Origin: Bacteroidota bacterium
GTDB lineage: Bacteria; Bacteroidota; Bacteroidia; Sphingobacteriales; Sphingobacteriaceae
DNA: 64,000 nucleotides
Assembly: GCA_013286565.1 (NCBI GenBank)
Contig: JABDFM010000003.1
Span: 36,678 to 100,677 of the forward strand
Reading direction: 5' to 3'
The position numbers and the translations under genes are program-made. A model generated the notes under the pieces. The model was given only the letters and a program-made list of their open reading frames with translations. It ran no database searches and was not told the origin of the DNA. Below are positions 24,710 through 32,440 of the stretch, piece after piece (within the stretch, counting starts at the first letter, position 1; every line of letters begins with the position of its first letter).

Positions 24710-24742
24710 CCCCCTCTAAATCTCCCCCGGTAGGGGAGACTT
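24708..24742. repeat. AGCCCCCTCTAAATC-type hairpin repeat, copy 1
   Basis: A 35-nt sequence starting AGCCCCCTCTAAATCTCC and ending GGTAGGGGAGACTT, identical to 62664-62698. The TCTCCCC/GGGGAGA stem is followed here by T5, so it could also act as a terminator. Confidence 0.88.
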
Positions 24743-24758
24743 TTTAATATATTATTCT

Positions 24759-24788
24759 ATCCTTTCTAAACCGAAAGGATTTTTTTTT
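24759..24788 (+). terminator. Rho-independent terminator after the NlpC/P60 gene
   Basis: ATCCTTTC pairs with GAAAGGAT (8 bp, 6-nt loop) and runs into an uninterrupted T tract just before the CapA-like gene, which starts at 24792. Confidence 0.8.
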
Positions 24789-24791
24789 GTC

Positions 24792-25913
24792 ATGAAAATA
24801 CATTGGTTGCTTGTTGTTGGATTGACCCTGTGCCTGGCTTCATGCCAGCAACCTCAGCCTGTAGCAAATTATCATCCTGTTCATCATAAAAAATCCAATC
24901 CCCCCAAAGCAGTAATTGTTGCCCATGATAGTACCCGCGATACCCTATGTATTGCCGCGGTAGGCGATATCATGCTTGGCTCCTCTTACCCGGATAATAG
25001 CAAATTACCTCCTGATAGCGCAAAAGACAGTTTTAAACCGGTTTTAAAGTACCTGGATAAAGCCGACATCGTATTTGGCAACCTGGAAGGCACCCTCCTT
25101 GATTCGGGAACGCCAGCGTCCTATAAAAAGAAGCTCGAAACCGCTTATTTATTCCGTATGCCAACCCATTATGGGCAAGTTTTAAAAGATGCGGGCTTTA
25201 ACCTGCTAAGCATAGCCAATAATCATATTACTGATTTTGATACCGCGGGAAGCATCAGCACTACCAAAACATTGGACAGCTATGGTATTCATTATGCCGG
25301 GCTGGAAAGTTGTCCTACTACCATATTCGTGCGTAATGGCGTAAAGTACGGGTTCTGCGCATTTGCTCCCAATGCTCATACCGTGCCCCTGCTTGATCTG
25401 AGAAATTCCCGGCGCATTATCCGCGAACTAAAAAAAGAATGCGATATTTTGATCGTATCCTTTCATGGCGGGGCCGAAGGACCATTATATGAGCATATCC
25501 CCTTTAAAATGGAATCATATCTGAATGGCAAACGGGGAGATGTACATGTATTTGCACATTCGGCGATTGATGCCGGTGCGGATATTGTTTTAGGCAACGG
25601 TCCGCATGTGAGCCGGGCAATGGAACAATACAAAGGGCGTTTGATCGCTTACAGCCTGGGTAATTTTTGCACTTACAGAAGTGTAAGCGTGGCTGGTGTT
25701 TGCGGCATGGCTCCTTTACTTAAAGTCAACCTCAACAAAAAAGGCGAATTTTTGAATGGAAATATTATCTCCTTCAGGCAAACGCATGAAAATGGCTTGG
25801 TAAGGGATACGCTAAATCGTGTTGTAAAAAGGATCAAACTGCTCACCGAAAAAGATTTCCCTATATCGGGATTGGATATTGATGACGATGGGTTGCTGAC
25901 ACCAAGCAATTAA
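24792..25913 (+). CDS. CapA family lipoprotein (metallophosphatase-like fold)
   Basis: A 373-residue protein of the PGA_cap/CapA family. The N-terminus is a lipoprotein signal peptide with the lipobox LASC (about residue 17). The domain shows GDIMLGSSYP, FGNLEGTLLDSG, SIANNHITDFD, SFHGGAEG and LGNGPHVSRAMEQYKG, the metal-binding blocks of the calcineurin-like CapA fold. The family is linked to poly-gamma-glutamate export in Bacillus, but no capB/capC is present, so that role is not inferred. It is probably an outer-membrane or periplasmic hydrolase. Confidence 0.88.
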   Translation: MKIHWLLVVGLTLCLASCQQPQPVANYHPVHHKKSNPPKAVIVAHDSTRDTLCIAAVGDIMLGSSYPDNSKLPPDSAKDSFKPVLKYLDKADIVFGNLEGTLLDSGTPASYKKKLETAYLFRMPTHYGQVLKDAGFNLLSIANNHITDFDTAGSISTTKTLDSYGIHYAGLESCPTTIFVRNGVKYGFCAFAPNAHTVPLLDLRNSRRIIRELKKECDILIVSFHGGAEGPLYEHIPFKMESYLNGKRGDVHVFAHSAIDAGADIVLGNGPHVSRAMEQYKGRLIAYSLGNFCTYRSVSVAGVCGMAPLLKVNLNKKGEFLNGNIISFRQTHENGLVRDTLNRVVKRIKLLTEKDFPISGLDIDDDGLLTPSN

Positions 25914-25980
25914 ATATTGAATATCGAACAAGGAATAAAGAATGTTGAAGTATTAAATCGATATTCGGTGTTCGATATTC
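25914..25980. repeat. GAATATCGAACA inverted repeat
   Basis: TTGAATATCGAACAAGGAAT at the left is mirrored by ATTCGGTGTTCGATATTC at the right, with about 25 nt between. A related GATATTCGATATTC run lies near 15340. It lies between the converging CapA-like gene and the small membrane-protein gene. Confidence 0.7.
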
Positions 25981-25987
25981 CAGAAGT

Positions 25988-26182
25988 TTATTTAGTCTGG
26001 TCAGTATCGGTAGTTGTCTTTACCAGGCCGATCCCTGAAAAGAAAAACAATATAGCTATTATTCCTACAACTATCAGTGTAGTATAGTTGCCACCATGTT
26101 GTATAATCCCGATGCCGGTGTAGATCAGGCCAATAATACCTAATACGGTAAGTATAGCTCCGAAAGTGCGCTTTAAGTTCAT
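25988..26182 (-). CDS. small two-helix membrane protein
   Basis: A 64-residue protein with two hydrophobic segments (FGAILTVLGIIGLIYTGIGI and TLIVVGIIAILFFFSGIGLV) and a charged tail ending TDTDQTK. Function unknown. It is a stand-alone minus-strand gene between the CapA-like and SPFH genes. Confidence 0.65.
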   Translation of the reverse strand: MNLKRTFGAILTVLGIIGLIYTGIGIIQHGGNYTTLIVVGIIAILFFFSGIGLVKTTTDTDQTK

Positions 26183-26264
26183 GATGTGGTCGATTTTATA
26201 TATTTAAAACAAATAGCGAACCAAAAAAATAAAACCTATATTTATTACCTACAAACATTGAATT

Positions 26265-27203
26265 ATGGAAATTGGAATACCCGTATTGATCCTTGTCTTT
26301 ATAGGATTAGTTATACTATTTACCTCATTTGTGACTGTAAAACAGGGCACTATTGCCGTTGTTACGGTTTTCGGAAAATACCGCCGCATATTAGCGCCGG
26401 GTCTGAATTTTAAAATACCGCTGATTGAACAAGTGTATTCGCGCATATCCATCCAAAACCGCTCCGTTGAACTGGAGTTCCAGGCGGTTACTATTGACCA
26501 GGCCAATGTTTATTTTAAGGCGATGCTGCTCTATTCCGTGCTCGATCAATCGGAAGAAGCCATCAAAAATGTGGCCTTTAAATTTATCGACGAGCGTAAC
26601 CTGATGCAAGCTTTGGTGCGTACCATAGAGGGGTCCATCAGGGCCTACGTGGCTACCAAACGCCAGGCTGATGTACTGATATTACGCCGCGATATTGTGG
26701 ACCATGTAAAGGAGCAGCTCGACCAGGTATTGGAAACATGGGGATACCATTTAATGGACCTGCAACTGAACGATATTACTTTTGATGATGTGATCATGAA
26801 ATCGATGAGCCAGGTAGTGGCATCAAATAACCTGAAAGCCGCCGCTGAAAACGAAGGCCAGGCGCTATTGATCACCAAAACAAAGGCTGCCGAAGCTGAA
26901 GGTAATGCCATCAAGATAGCTGCTGAAGCTGAGCGCCAGGCTGCTCAATTACGCGGACAGGGTATAGCTTTATTCCGCGAGGAAGTAGCAAAAGGTATGA
27001 CTGCCGCTGCTAAGGAAATGGAAGGCGGCCACATGGATACTTCGGTTATCCTGTTTACTATGTGGACGGAATCTATCAAACATTTTGCTGAGAACTCGCA
27101 GGGCAATGTGATATTCCTTGATGGCTCGACCGCATCCATGGAGCGCACCATGAAAGAAGTAATGAGTTTAAACCTTTTGCAGCCTGAGAAAGTCAAAAAG
27201 TAA
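26265..27203 (+). CDS. SPFH/Band 7 domain membrane protein (slipin-like)
   Basis: A 312-residue stomatin/flotillin-type scaffold protein: one N-terminal transmembrane helix (PVLILVFIGLVILFTSFVTV), then the SPFH domain from about 30 to 200 (KQGTIAVVTVFGKYRRILAPG; ALVRTIEGSIRAYVATKRQADVL), then an Ala/Glu-rich coiled-coil (KTKAAEAEGNAIKIAAEAER) and a short C-terminal tail. No NfeD partner is adjacent. Likely oligomerises in membrane microdomains. It precedes a DUF922 protein by 22 nt. Confidence 0.9.
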   Translation: MEIGIPVLILVFIGLVILFTSFVTVKQGTIAVVTVFGKYRRILAPGLNFKIPLIEQVYSRISIQNRSVELEFQAVTIDQANVYFKAMLLYSVLDQSEEAIKNVAFKFIDERNLMQALVRTIEGSIRAYVATKRQADVLILRRDIVDHVKEQLDQVLETWGYHLMDLQLNDITFDDVIMKSMSQVVASNNLKAAAENEGQALLITKTKAAEAEGNAIKIAAEAERQAAQLRGQGIALFREEVAKGMTAAAKEMEGGHMDTSVILFTMWTESIKHFAENSQGNVIFLDGSTASMERTMKEVMSLNLLQPEKVKK

Positions 27204-27224
27204 AATTTTTACTTAATTGATTTT

Positions 27225-27767
27225 ATGAAGATTAACTTAGGGCGGATATTGTGTGTGTGGATGATCTGTTTGGGAAGTATCCAGATGGCTTCTGCGCAAC
27301 CCTATCAGCAACTAACCATTGATGATTTTGAAGGCGCGCCCCGGTCACATACCGGGGTAATTGCCTATACCAATTGCAGTATTGATTTTCGCTACCAGGC
27401 TTTCCGCAAAAACGGTTATTACCTCTTAGATTTTGATATCAAACTGATGATGAACAGGGACAGATCATGGATGGATAAGAGCAGGGTTACCTCGCCCGAA
27501 ATGCTGGCCGAGATATTAAAGCACGAGCAGGGCCATTATATTATTGCTTATTTAGAACAACATGAGTTATTGCGCGAGGTAGGTAAAACCCGCTTCGGAG
27601 CCGATTACCAGCAACGCGCGCAGGAAATATTCGACCGTATTGATGCCAAATACAAACAGCTGAACCAGGATTACGACGAAGATACCGCCCATATGACCAA
27701 CCGCGCACAGCAACATAGCTGGGATGTGTATTTTAGCAGGAAGCTGGAGTTTATGCCGCCGAGTTAG
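27225..27767 (+). CDS. DUF922 family secreted zinc-dependent protease-like protein
   Basis: A 180-residue exported protein with signal peptide ending ASA (about residue 24). The metal motif HEQGH (HExxH) is in EILKHEQGHYIIAYLEQHEL, typical for DUF922, whose members are predicted zinc metalloproteases of unknown substrate. The N-terminal half has the YQQLTIDDFEG and AYTNCSIDFRYQ segments. It follows the SPFH gene closely and is probably cotranscribed. Confidence 0.85.
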   Translation: MKINLGRILCVWMICLGSIQMASAQPYQQLTIDDFEGAPRSHTGVIAYTNCSIDFRYQAFRKNGYYLLDFDIKLMMNRDRSWMDKSRVTSPEMLAEILKHEQGHYIIAYLEQHELLREVGKTRFGADYQQRAQEIFDRIDAKYKQLNQDYDEDTAHMTNRAQQHSWDVYFSRKLEFMPPS

Positions 27768-27776
27768 AGCTATCAG

Positions 27777-27852
27777 CGGATTGCAAATCCGCTATTTCTT
27801 AGTCCGGGATTATAAATCCGGACTAACTCGGGTTTAAATCCGGACTAACATG
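27777..27852. repeat. GGATTGCAAATCC / AGTCCGG repeat, copy 1
   Basis: CGGATTGCAAATCCG is a palindrome and is followed by TAGTCCGGGATTATAAATCC and GGACTAA, then a second GTTTAAATCCGGACTAACA unit. A shorter copy lies at 37481-37532. Confidence 0.8.
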
Positions 27853-27874
27853 ATATGTACATTAATAAACAAAA

Positions 27875-28108
27875 TTAATGTTTGAAATGAAGATAATCTA
27901 TAAAAGTTATAATAAATACAAATAGAATACCGATTATAGTACTAAAAGATTTTATTGAATCCGACAAGACAAACTGACTTTTAAATGACGGGATTTCTTT
28001 TCTTAGTATGTAAGAGCGCAGCGCCTTATAGAGATACAAAATTGCAATAATTATATAAATTATTATCAATCCCAAAAATTGAAACAACTGCCTCCCTGCG
28101 TATATCAT
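27875..28108 (-). CDS. small hypothetical membrane protein
   Basis: A 77-residue frame with two hydrophobic stretches (FQFLGLIIIYIIIAILYLYKA and STIIGILFVFIITFIDYLHF) joined by a basic/serine loop. The composition is consistent with a real membrane peptide, but no family was recognised and no ribosome-binding site is evident. It lies in a repeat-rich, A/T-rich stretch. Confidence 0.45.
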   Translation of the reverse strand: MIYAGRQLFQFLGLIIIYIIIAILYLYKALRSYILRKEIPSFKSQFVLSDSIKSFSTIIGILFVFIITFIDYLHFKH

Positions 28109-28220
28109 ATTTTACTTATATGTTTAAAATTAAGAGTTCATCGAGTTTTTATATTGTTAGGATATAATTATAAGGATATTTTCTTGCATTATTGGCTTAA
28201 ATAGTTTCAACCTCCGCTCC

Positions 28221-28309
28221 GCTCCCGCAAGCGTCCCGCTTGTGGAAACCGTGACATTCAAACGATCACTTAACTAAATAGTTTCCACAAGCGGGACGCT
28301 TGCGGGAGC
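28221..28309. repeat. 29-bp perfect inverted repeat
   Basis: GCTCCCGCAAGCGTCCCGCT with TGTGGAAAC (28221-28249) is exactly mirrored by GTTTCCACAAGCGGGACGCT with TGCGGGAGC (28281-28309). A 31-nt A/T-rich loop separates the arms. It is GC-rich in an A/T-rich gap and lies 20 nt past the ABC ATPase stop codon. Confidence 0.9.
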
Positions 28310-28328
28310 CTCGCATTTATTACAGATG

Positions 28329-28949
28329 CTATTTCTTATAATCCGAAATATTCAACCGATGCTTGCAAAAGCTATATTCATGCTCCTGGTTGGAGCAGAT
28401 AATGGTTAGACGGTTAAGAGCGAATTTTTCTACCAGGTTTAAATACCAATCTACACCCTGGGTATCTAAATTGGATGTGGGTTCATCCAGCATCAGCATT
28501 GGGGTATCCGAACAAAAAGCCAGCGCCAATTTAAGTCTTTGCTTCATCCCGGAGGAGAAGTATTTGATGAGCTTATTTTTACTGCCATCCAGATTTAGCA
28601 GGGCGATCAGGCTTTCTTTATCCATACCTTGCAGGTAGGGTTTAAATTTGAAATGAAAGTCGGTCATTTCATCTAAACTAAACTCCTCGATCAATTCAAG
28701 GTACGGCGCCGCGAGGCTGAGCTGCTTAAAAATATCCTCCGCTTCTATCAGCTTATCATCCAGAGCATAACTGATACTGCCTATAGAGGGTGACAAACTA
28801 CCGTTTAAAACCTGTAGCAAAGTAGATTTACCCGAGCCATTGGGCCCAAGTATGGCATAAGTTTCGCCAGAGGTGAATGTGTAATCAATATTCCTGAAAA
28901 TCCAGTCGCGGTTAAAGCGGCGGCCAATATTTTGGAGGGTGATCTTCAT
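28329..28949 (-). CDS. ABC transporter ATP-binding protein
   Basis: A 206-residue nucleotide-binding subunit with Walker A GPNGSGKST, Q-loop region, signature FSSGMKQRLKLAL, Walker B MLMLDEPTSNLD and a late switch region ICSNQEHEY. No membrane partner is encoded next to it. It is the last gene of the lpxD/lpxC-fabZ/lpxA group, 96 nt after lpxA with a repeat in between. It may serve an envelope export function with a permease encoded elsewhere. The substrate is unknown. Confidence 0.88.
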   Translation of the reverse strand: MKITLQNIGRRFNRDWIFRNIDYTFTSGETYAILGPNGSGKSTLLQVLNGSLSPSIGSISYALDDKLIEAEDIFKQLSLAAPYLELIEEFSLDEMTDFHFKFKPYLQGMDKESLIALLNLDGSKNKLIKYFSSGMKQRLKLALAFCSDTPMLMLDEPTSNLDTQGVDWYLNLVEKFALNRLTIICSNQEHEYSFCKHRLNISDYKK

Positions 28950-28950
28950 T

Positions 28951-29047
28951 CAGTTTGCAGTTTTGAGTGGGCAGTTTGCAGTTGTTTTATATATCAAATT
29001 AAATGTTTTCATTTTCGCTGCCAACTGGGAACTGCCTACTGCCAACT
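28951..29047. repeat. CAGTTTGCAGT-type inverted repeat region
   Basis: CAGTTTGCAGTTTTGAGTGG and GCAGTTTGCAGTTG at the left are mirrored by CTGCCAACTGGGAACTGCC and TACTGCCAACTAA at the right. It fills the gap between lpxA and the ABC ATPase gene. Confidence 0.7.
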
Positions 29048-29828
29048 AAATACCGAATCCCTTCATGATACCACGCTGCGAGTTGGATACAAAGTTAATG
29101 ATCTCGTCCCGTTCAACAGTGGGTGCAAATTCAGCCTCAATAATATCAAGGGCTTTGGTTACATTATATTTTTTGAGGAAGATGATGCGGTAAATTTCCT
29201 GTATCTCATTAATGGTGGTTGCTGAATAACCTCTGCGGCGCAAGCCTACAGAATTGATACCGATATAAGATAGCGGCTCGCGACCAGCTTTTGTAAACGG
29301 CGGAACGTCCTTACGAACAAGCGACCCACCGGATATCATACTATGTGTACCGATCTCCACAAATTGGTGCACGGCTGAAGTACCGCCGATAAAAGCATAA
29401 TCGTAAATATTGATGTGTCCGGCTAACTGAACAGAGTTGGCGATGATCACATTATCACCGATCACGCAATCGTGCGCTACGTGTACGTAGGCCATCAGCA
29501 AACAATTACTGCCGATAGTGGTGGTATTTTTATCAAGCGCTGTGCCCCTGTTAAGGGTAACACATTCGCGGATGGTGGTATTGTCACCTATGCTTACGGT
29601 ACTTTGTTCGCCGCGATATTTAAGATCCTGTGGCGGTGCGGATATAACCGCTCCAGGAAAAATACGGCAGTTTTTCCCGATACGGGCGCCATCCATTATT
29701 GTGGCATTTGAACCTACCCAGGTACCCTCGCCAATTTCCACATCCTTATGGATGGTGACAAAAGGCTCAATGGTCACATTGTCGGCTATCCTGGCCTGCG
29801 GATGTATATATGCTAAAGGCTGTATCAT
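29046..29828 (-). CDS. lpxA: acyl-ACP--UDP-N-acetylglucosamine O-acyltransferase
   Basis: First step of lipid A synthesis: transfer of a 3-hydroxyacyl chain from ACP to UDP-GlcNAc. It has 260 residues, starting IQPLAYIHPQARIADNVTIE, with hexapeptide (left-handed beta-helix) repeats, the catalytic-histidine region AYVHVAHDCVIGDN, and a helical C-terminus (TINEIQEIYRIIF). The length is normal. It starts 5 nt after the lpxC-fabZ stop codon and is translationally linked to it. Confidence 0.95.
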   Translation of the reverse strand: MIQPLAYIHPQARIADNVTIEPFVTIHKDVEIGEGTWVGSNATIMDGARIGKNCRIFPGAVISAPPQDLKYRGEQSTVSIGDNTTIRECVTLNRGTALDKNTTTIGSNCLLMAYVHVAHDCVIGDNVIIANSVQLAGHINIYDYAFIGGTSAVHQFVEIGTHSMISGGSLVRKDVPPFTKAGREPLSYIGINSVGLRRRGYSATTINEIQEIYRIIFLKKYNVTKALDIIEAEFAPTVERDEIINFVSNSQRGIMKGFGI

Positions 29829-29833
29829 GCTTT

Positions 29834-31234
29834 TTAATCTTTTGTTTTTCTTACGATCTGGGCCATCAGCTCAGCTTCAACTACTATTCTCGACCCAACC
29901 ATTCCCACGCCCTTCATCTGGGCAATACCCCTGCGGATGGGCGCTAACAGGCTGCAATGGAATATCAGCGTATCACCTGGCACCACTTTATCTTTAAACC
30001 TTGCATTCTCTATCTTCAAAAACAAAGTGATATAATTTTCAGGATCAGGCACGGTATTCAATACCAGGATACCACCGGTTTGCGCCATTGCTTCGATCTG
30101 CAATACACCAGGGAACAAGGGCTGACCAGGGAAATGCCCTGCAAAAAGATCCTCGTTCATGGTCACATTTTTCAAACCCACCACATGGCTTTTGCTCAAT
30201 TCCAATATTTTGTCGATCATCAGCATCGGCTGCCTGTGCGGCAATATCTTCATGATCTCCACCGTATCATATACCGGTTTTGCATTAGGGTCGTAAACTT
30301 TTATATGCTTCCGGCTTCTTTCTTTTTTGATCAGCGCCTTTATCTTTTTGGCAAAAGCAACATTAGCAGCGTGGCCGGGCCTTGCCGCCATTATGTGACC
30401 CCTTAAAGGCACACCAACCAATGCCAGATCGCCTATCATATCCAGCAGTTTATGCCTGGCTGGTTCGTTCTGGTGGCGTAATTCAATATTATTTAATATC
30501 CCCTGCGGGGCTACTTTAATATCTTTACGGTTAAATATTTTTGCCAGGTGAGCCAACTCTTCCTCATCTACCTCTTTATCCACTACAACGATGGCATTGT
30601 TCAAATCGCCCCCTTTTATCAGGTCGTGCTTTAACAGCATTTCCAGTTCGTGCAAAAAGCAAAAGGTGCGGCACGATGCTATTTCTTTATAAAACTCCGA
30701 AATGGTTGAAATACTGGCGTGCTGGCTGCCCAATACCTGCGAGTTATAATCAACCATACAAGTAAAGCGGTAATCATCCAATGGCATAGCCACCATTTCT
30801 ACCTTACGATCAGGTTCAGAATAATGAATATTGTAAGGGATATGATAGTATTCACGGTCAGCATCCTGTTCGATAAAACCAATTTTGGTAATTGCATCAA
30901 CAAACTGCACAGAACTACCGTCCATTATCGGGGTTTCGGGCCCATCCATATCTATCAGCACATTATCAACTTCCATCCCAACCAAAGCAGCAAGTACGTG
31001 TTCAATAGTGCTTACACTTGCGCCGTTTTGTGATATGGTAGTACCGCGCGAAGTATCGGTTACATTATCAACATCAGCATCTATAACGGGAGACCCTTCT
31101 ATATCAACCCTTCTGAATTTATACCCGTGGTTTTCAGGCGCCGGGTTAAAAGTCATGGTCACTCTTTCGCCGGTATGTAAGCCGGTACCTGAAACAGAAA
31201 CAGGCGCCTTAATTGTTTTTTGTTTTACATTCAT
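29834..31234 (-). CDS. lpxC: bifunctional UDP-3-O-acyl-GlcNAc deacetylase / 3-hydroxyacyl-ACP dehydratase
   Basis: A 466-residue fusion. The N-terminal LpxC part (about 1-300) has GLHTGERVTM, STIEHVLAALVGMEVDN with zinc histidine, and HKLLDMIGDLALVG. The C-terminal FabZ part (about 325-466) has ILPHRQPMLMIDKILEL and the catalytic GHFPGQPLFPGVLQIEA. LpxC commits lipid A synthesis; FabZ dehydrates 3-hydroxyacyl-ACP for fatty acid elongation. The fusion is typical of Bacteroidota. The start is set at ATG 31234; a second in-frame ATG lies 4 codons upstream. Confidence 0.95.
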   Translation of the reverse strand: MNVKQKTIKAPVSVSGTGLHTGERVTMTFNPAPENHGYKFRRVDIEGSPVIDADVDNVTDTSRGTTISQNGASVSTIEHVLAALVGMEVDNVLIDMDGPETPIMDGSSVQFVDAITKIGFIEQDADREYYHIPYNIHYSEPDRKVEMVAMPLDDYRFTCMVDYNSQVLGSQHASISTISEFYKEIASCRTFCFLHELEMLLKHDLIKGGDLNNAIVVVDKEVDEEELAHLAKIFNRKDIKVAPQGILNNIELRHQNEPARHKLLDMIGDLALVGVPLRGHIMAARPGHAANVAFAKKIKALIKKERSRKHIKVYDPNAKPVYDTVEIMKILPHRQPMLMIDKILELSKSHVVGLKNVTMNEDLFAGHFPGQPLFPGVLQIEAMAQTGGILVLNTVPDPENYITLFLKIENARFKDKVVPGDTLIFHCSLLAPIRRGIAQMKGVGMVGSRIVVEAELMAQIVRKTKD

Positions 31235-31282
31235 AATAAATTCCACTAAATTCCCACTAACAGATGAAATTCAGATGATTTT

Positions 31283-32317
31283 TTACTTCTTAAATTCAGC
31301 AATTATTTTTTCTAATTCTATTATTCTTTTTTCCAGATCAGGCAAACGGGTAATAATGATCTGCGACCTCTGGTTTCCAAGATAGGAAACCGCAGGCGCA
31401 CCGGCCCATCTTTTTCCTTCTTCTGTAATGGTGCGGCTTACGCCGGATTGAGCCTGTATTTGTGACCCTTTGGCGATGCTGATATGGCCCACTAAGCCCA
31501 CCTGACCGCCTATAATACAGTTCTCGCCTATTTTGGTACTGCCGGATATACCGGTTTGAGCCGCTACTACCGTGTTAGCCCCGATCTCCACATTATGCGC
31601 CACTTGTATCAGGTTATCCAGTTTTACACCTTTTCGGATGATGGTTGAACCCATAGTGGCCCGGTCTATCGTAGTATTGGCACCCACCTCTACATCTTCC
31701 TCTAAAATAACGTTCCCTATCTGGCTTATTTTGCTGTAGGTGCCGTCAGGTTTAGGTGCGAAACCAAAGCCGTCGCTGCCAATTATCGCACCCGAATGTA
31801 CGATCACATTATTACCGATCACACAATCAAAATATACCTTTACTCCCGGAAACAATGTCACATTATCACCAATAGTTACGTTATCGGCGATATAAGTATG
31901 CGGATATATCTTACATCCCTTACCCACCTTAACACCGGGGCCGATATAAGCAAATGCACCGATGTAACAATCATCACCCACCTGGGCCGATGGATGTACA
32001 AAGTTTGGCTGCTCTATCCCTGTTTTATTTAATTTTATGGTATTATATTGTTCCAACAGAACCGAAAATGCGCTGTAGGCATTTTCAACCCGGATGAGTG
32101 TAGCTTTCACAGGCTCAGCAAGAACGAGGTCATTGTTAACAATGACGATGGATGCACCTGTAGTATATAAATACTGCTCATATTTTGGGTTAGCCAAAAA
32201 AGAAAGCGAGCCCGCTGATGCTTCTTCTATCTTAGCCAACTGGTCAACTATTGCCTGGGGGTTACCCTCAACAGTTCCGTTTAGCAGAAAACTAATATCC
32301 TGAGCAGTAAATTGCAT
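31283..32317 (-). CDS. lpxD: UDP-3-O-(3-hydroxyacyl)glucosamine N-acyltransferase
   Basis: Third step of lipid A synthesis, adding the N-linked 3-hydroxyacyl chain. The 344-residue protein has an N-terminal uridine-binding domain (MQFTAQDISFLLNGTVEG), a hexapeptide beta-helix with the catalytic-histidine block NLIQVAHNVEIGANTVVAAQ, and a C-terminal helix. It is the first gene of the lpxD, lpxC-fabZ, lpxA group (49 nt before lpxC). A consensus promoter ends four bases from the ATG, so the mRNA is probably leaderless. Confidence 0.95.
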   Translation of the reverse strand: MQFTAQDISFLLNGTVEGNPQAIVDQLAKIEEASAGSLSFLANPKYEQYLYTTGASIVIVNNDLVLAEPVKATLIRVENAYSAFSVLLEQYNTIKLNKTGIEQPNFVHPSAQVGDDCYIGAFAYIGPGVKVGKGCKIYPHTYIADNVTIGDNVTLFPGVKVYFDCVIGNNVIVHSGAIIGSDGFGFAPKPDGTYSKISQIGNVILEEDVEVGANTTIDRATMGSTIIRKGVKLDNLIQVAHNVEIGANTVVAAQTGISGSTKIGENCIIGGQVGLVGHISIAKGSQIQAQSGVSRTITEEGKRWAGAPAVSYLGNQRSQIIITRLPDLEKRIIELEKIIAEFKK

Positions 32318-32321
32318 CGGG

Positions 32322-32352
32322 CAAATTTAAGTGTTAATATTAAAGTGGCAAA
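32322..32352 (-). promoter_or_regulatory. consensus promoter of lpxD, predicted leaderless transcript
   Basis: On the minus strand TTTG (32349-32352), 19 nt, then TAAATTTG (32322-32329), matching the Bacteroidota consensus. The -7 box ends only four bases before the lpxD ATG, so transcription would begin at or beside the start codon. Confidence 0.8.
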
Positions 32353-32361
32353 TTATATATA

Positions 32362-32440
32362 AGTCGTTAGTTCTGAGTCTTAAGTCCTGAGTAATAGATT
32401 TTATAGCTCTTTACTCAATACTCTCTGCTCAAAACTCATA
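32362..32440. repeat. TCTGAGTCTTAAGTCCTGAGT inverted repeat region
   Basis: TAGTTCTGAGTCTTAAGTCC and TGAGT at the left are loosely mirrored by ACTCAATACTCTCTGCTC and AAAACTCAT at the right. The same style of repeat recurs at 63784-63862. Confidence 0.6.

Noticed and set aside
24792-25913. CapA as part of a poly-gamma-glutamate capsule operon
   Set aside because: No capB, capC or similar ligase gene is nearby; the family is broader than capsule export.
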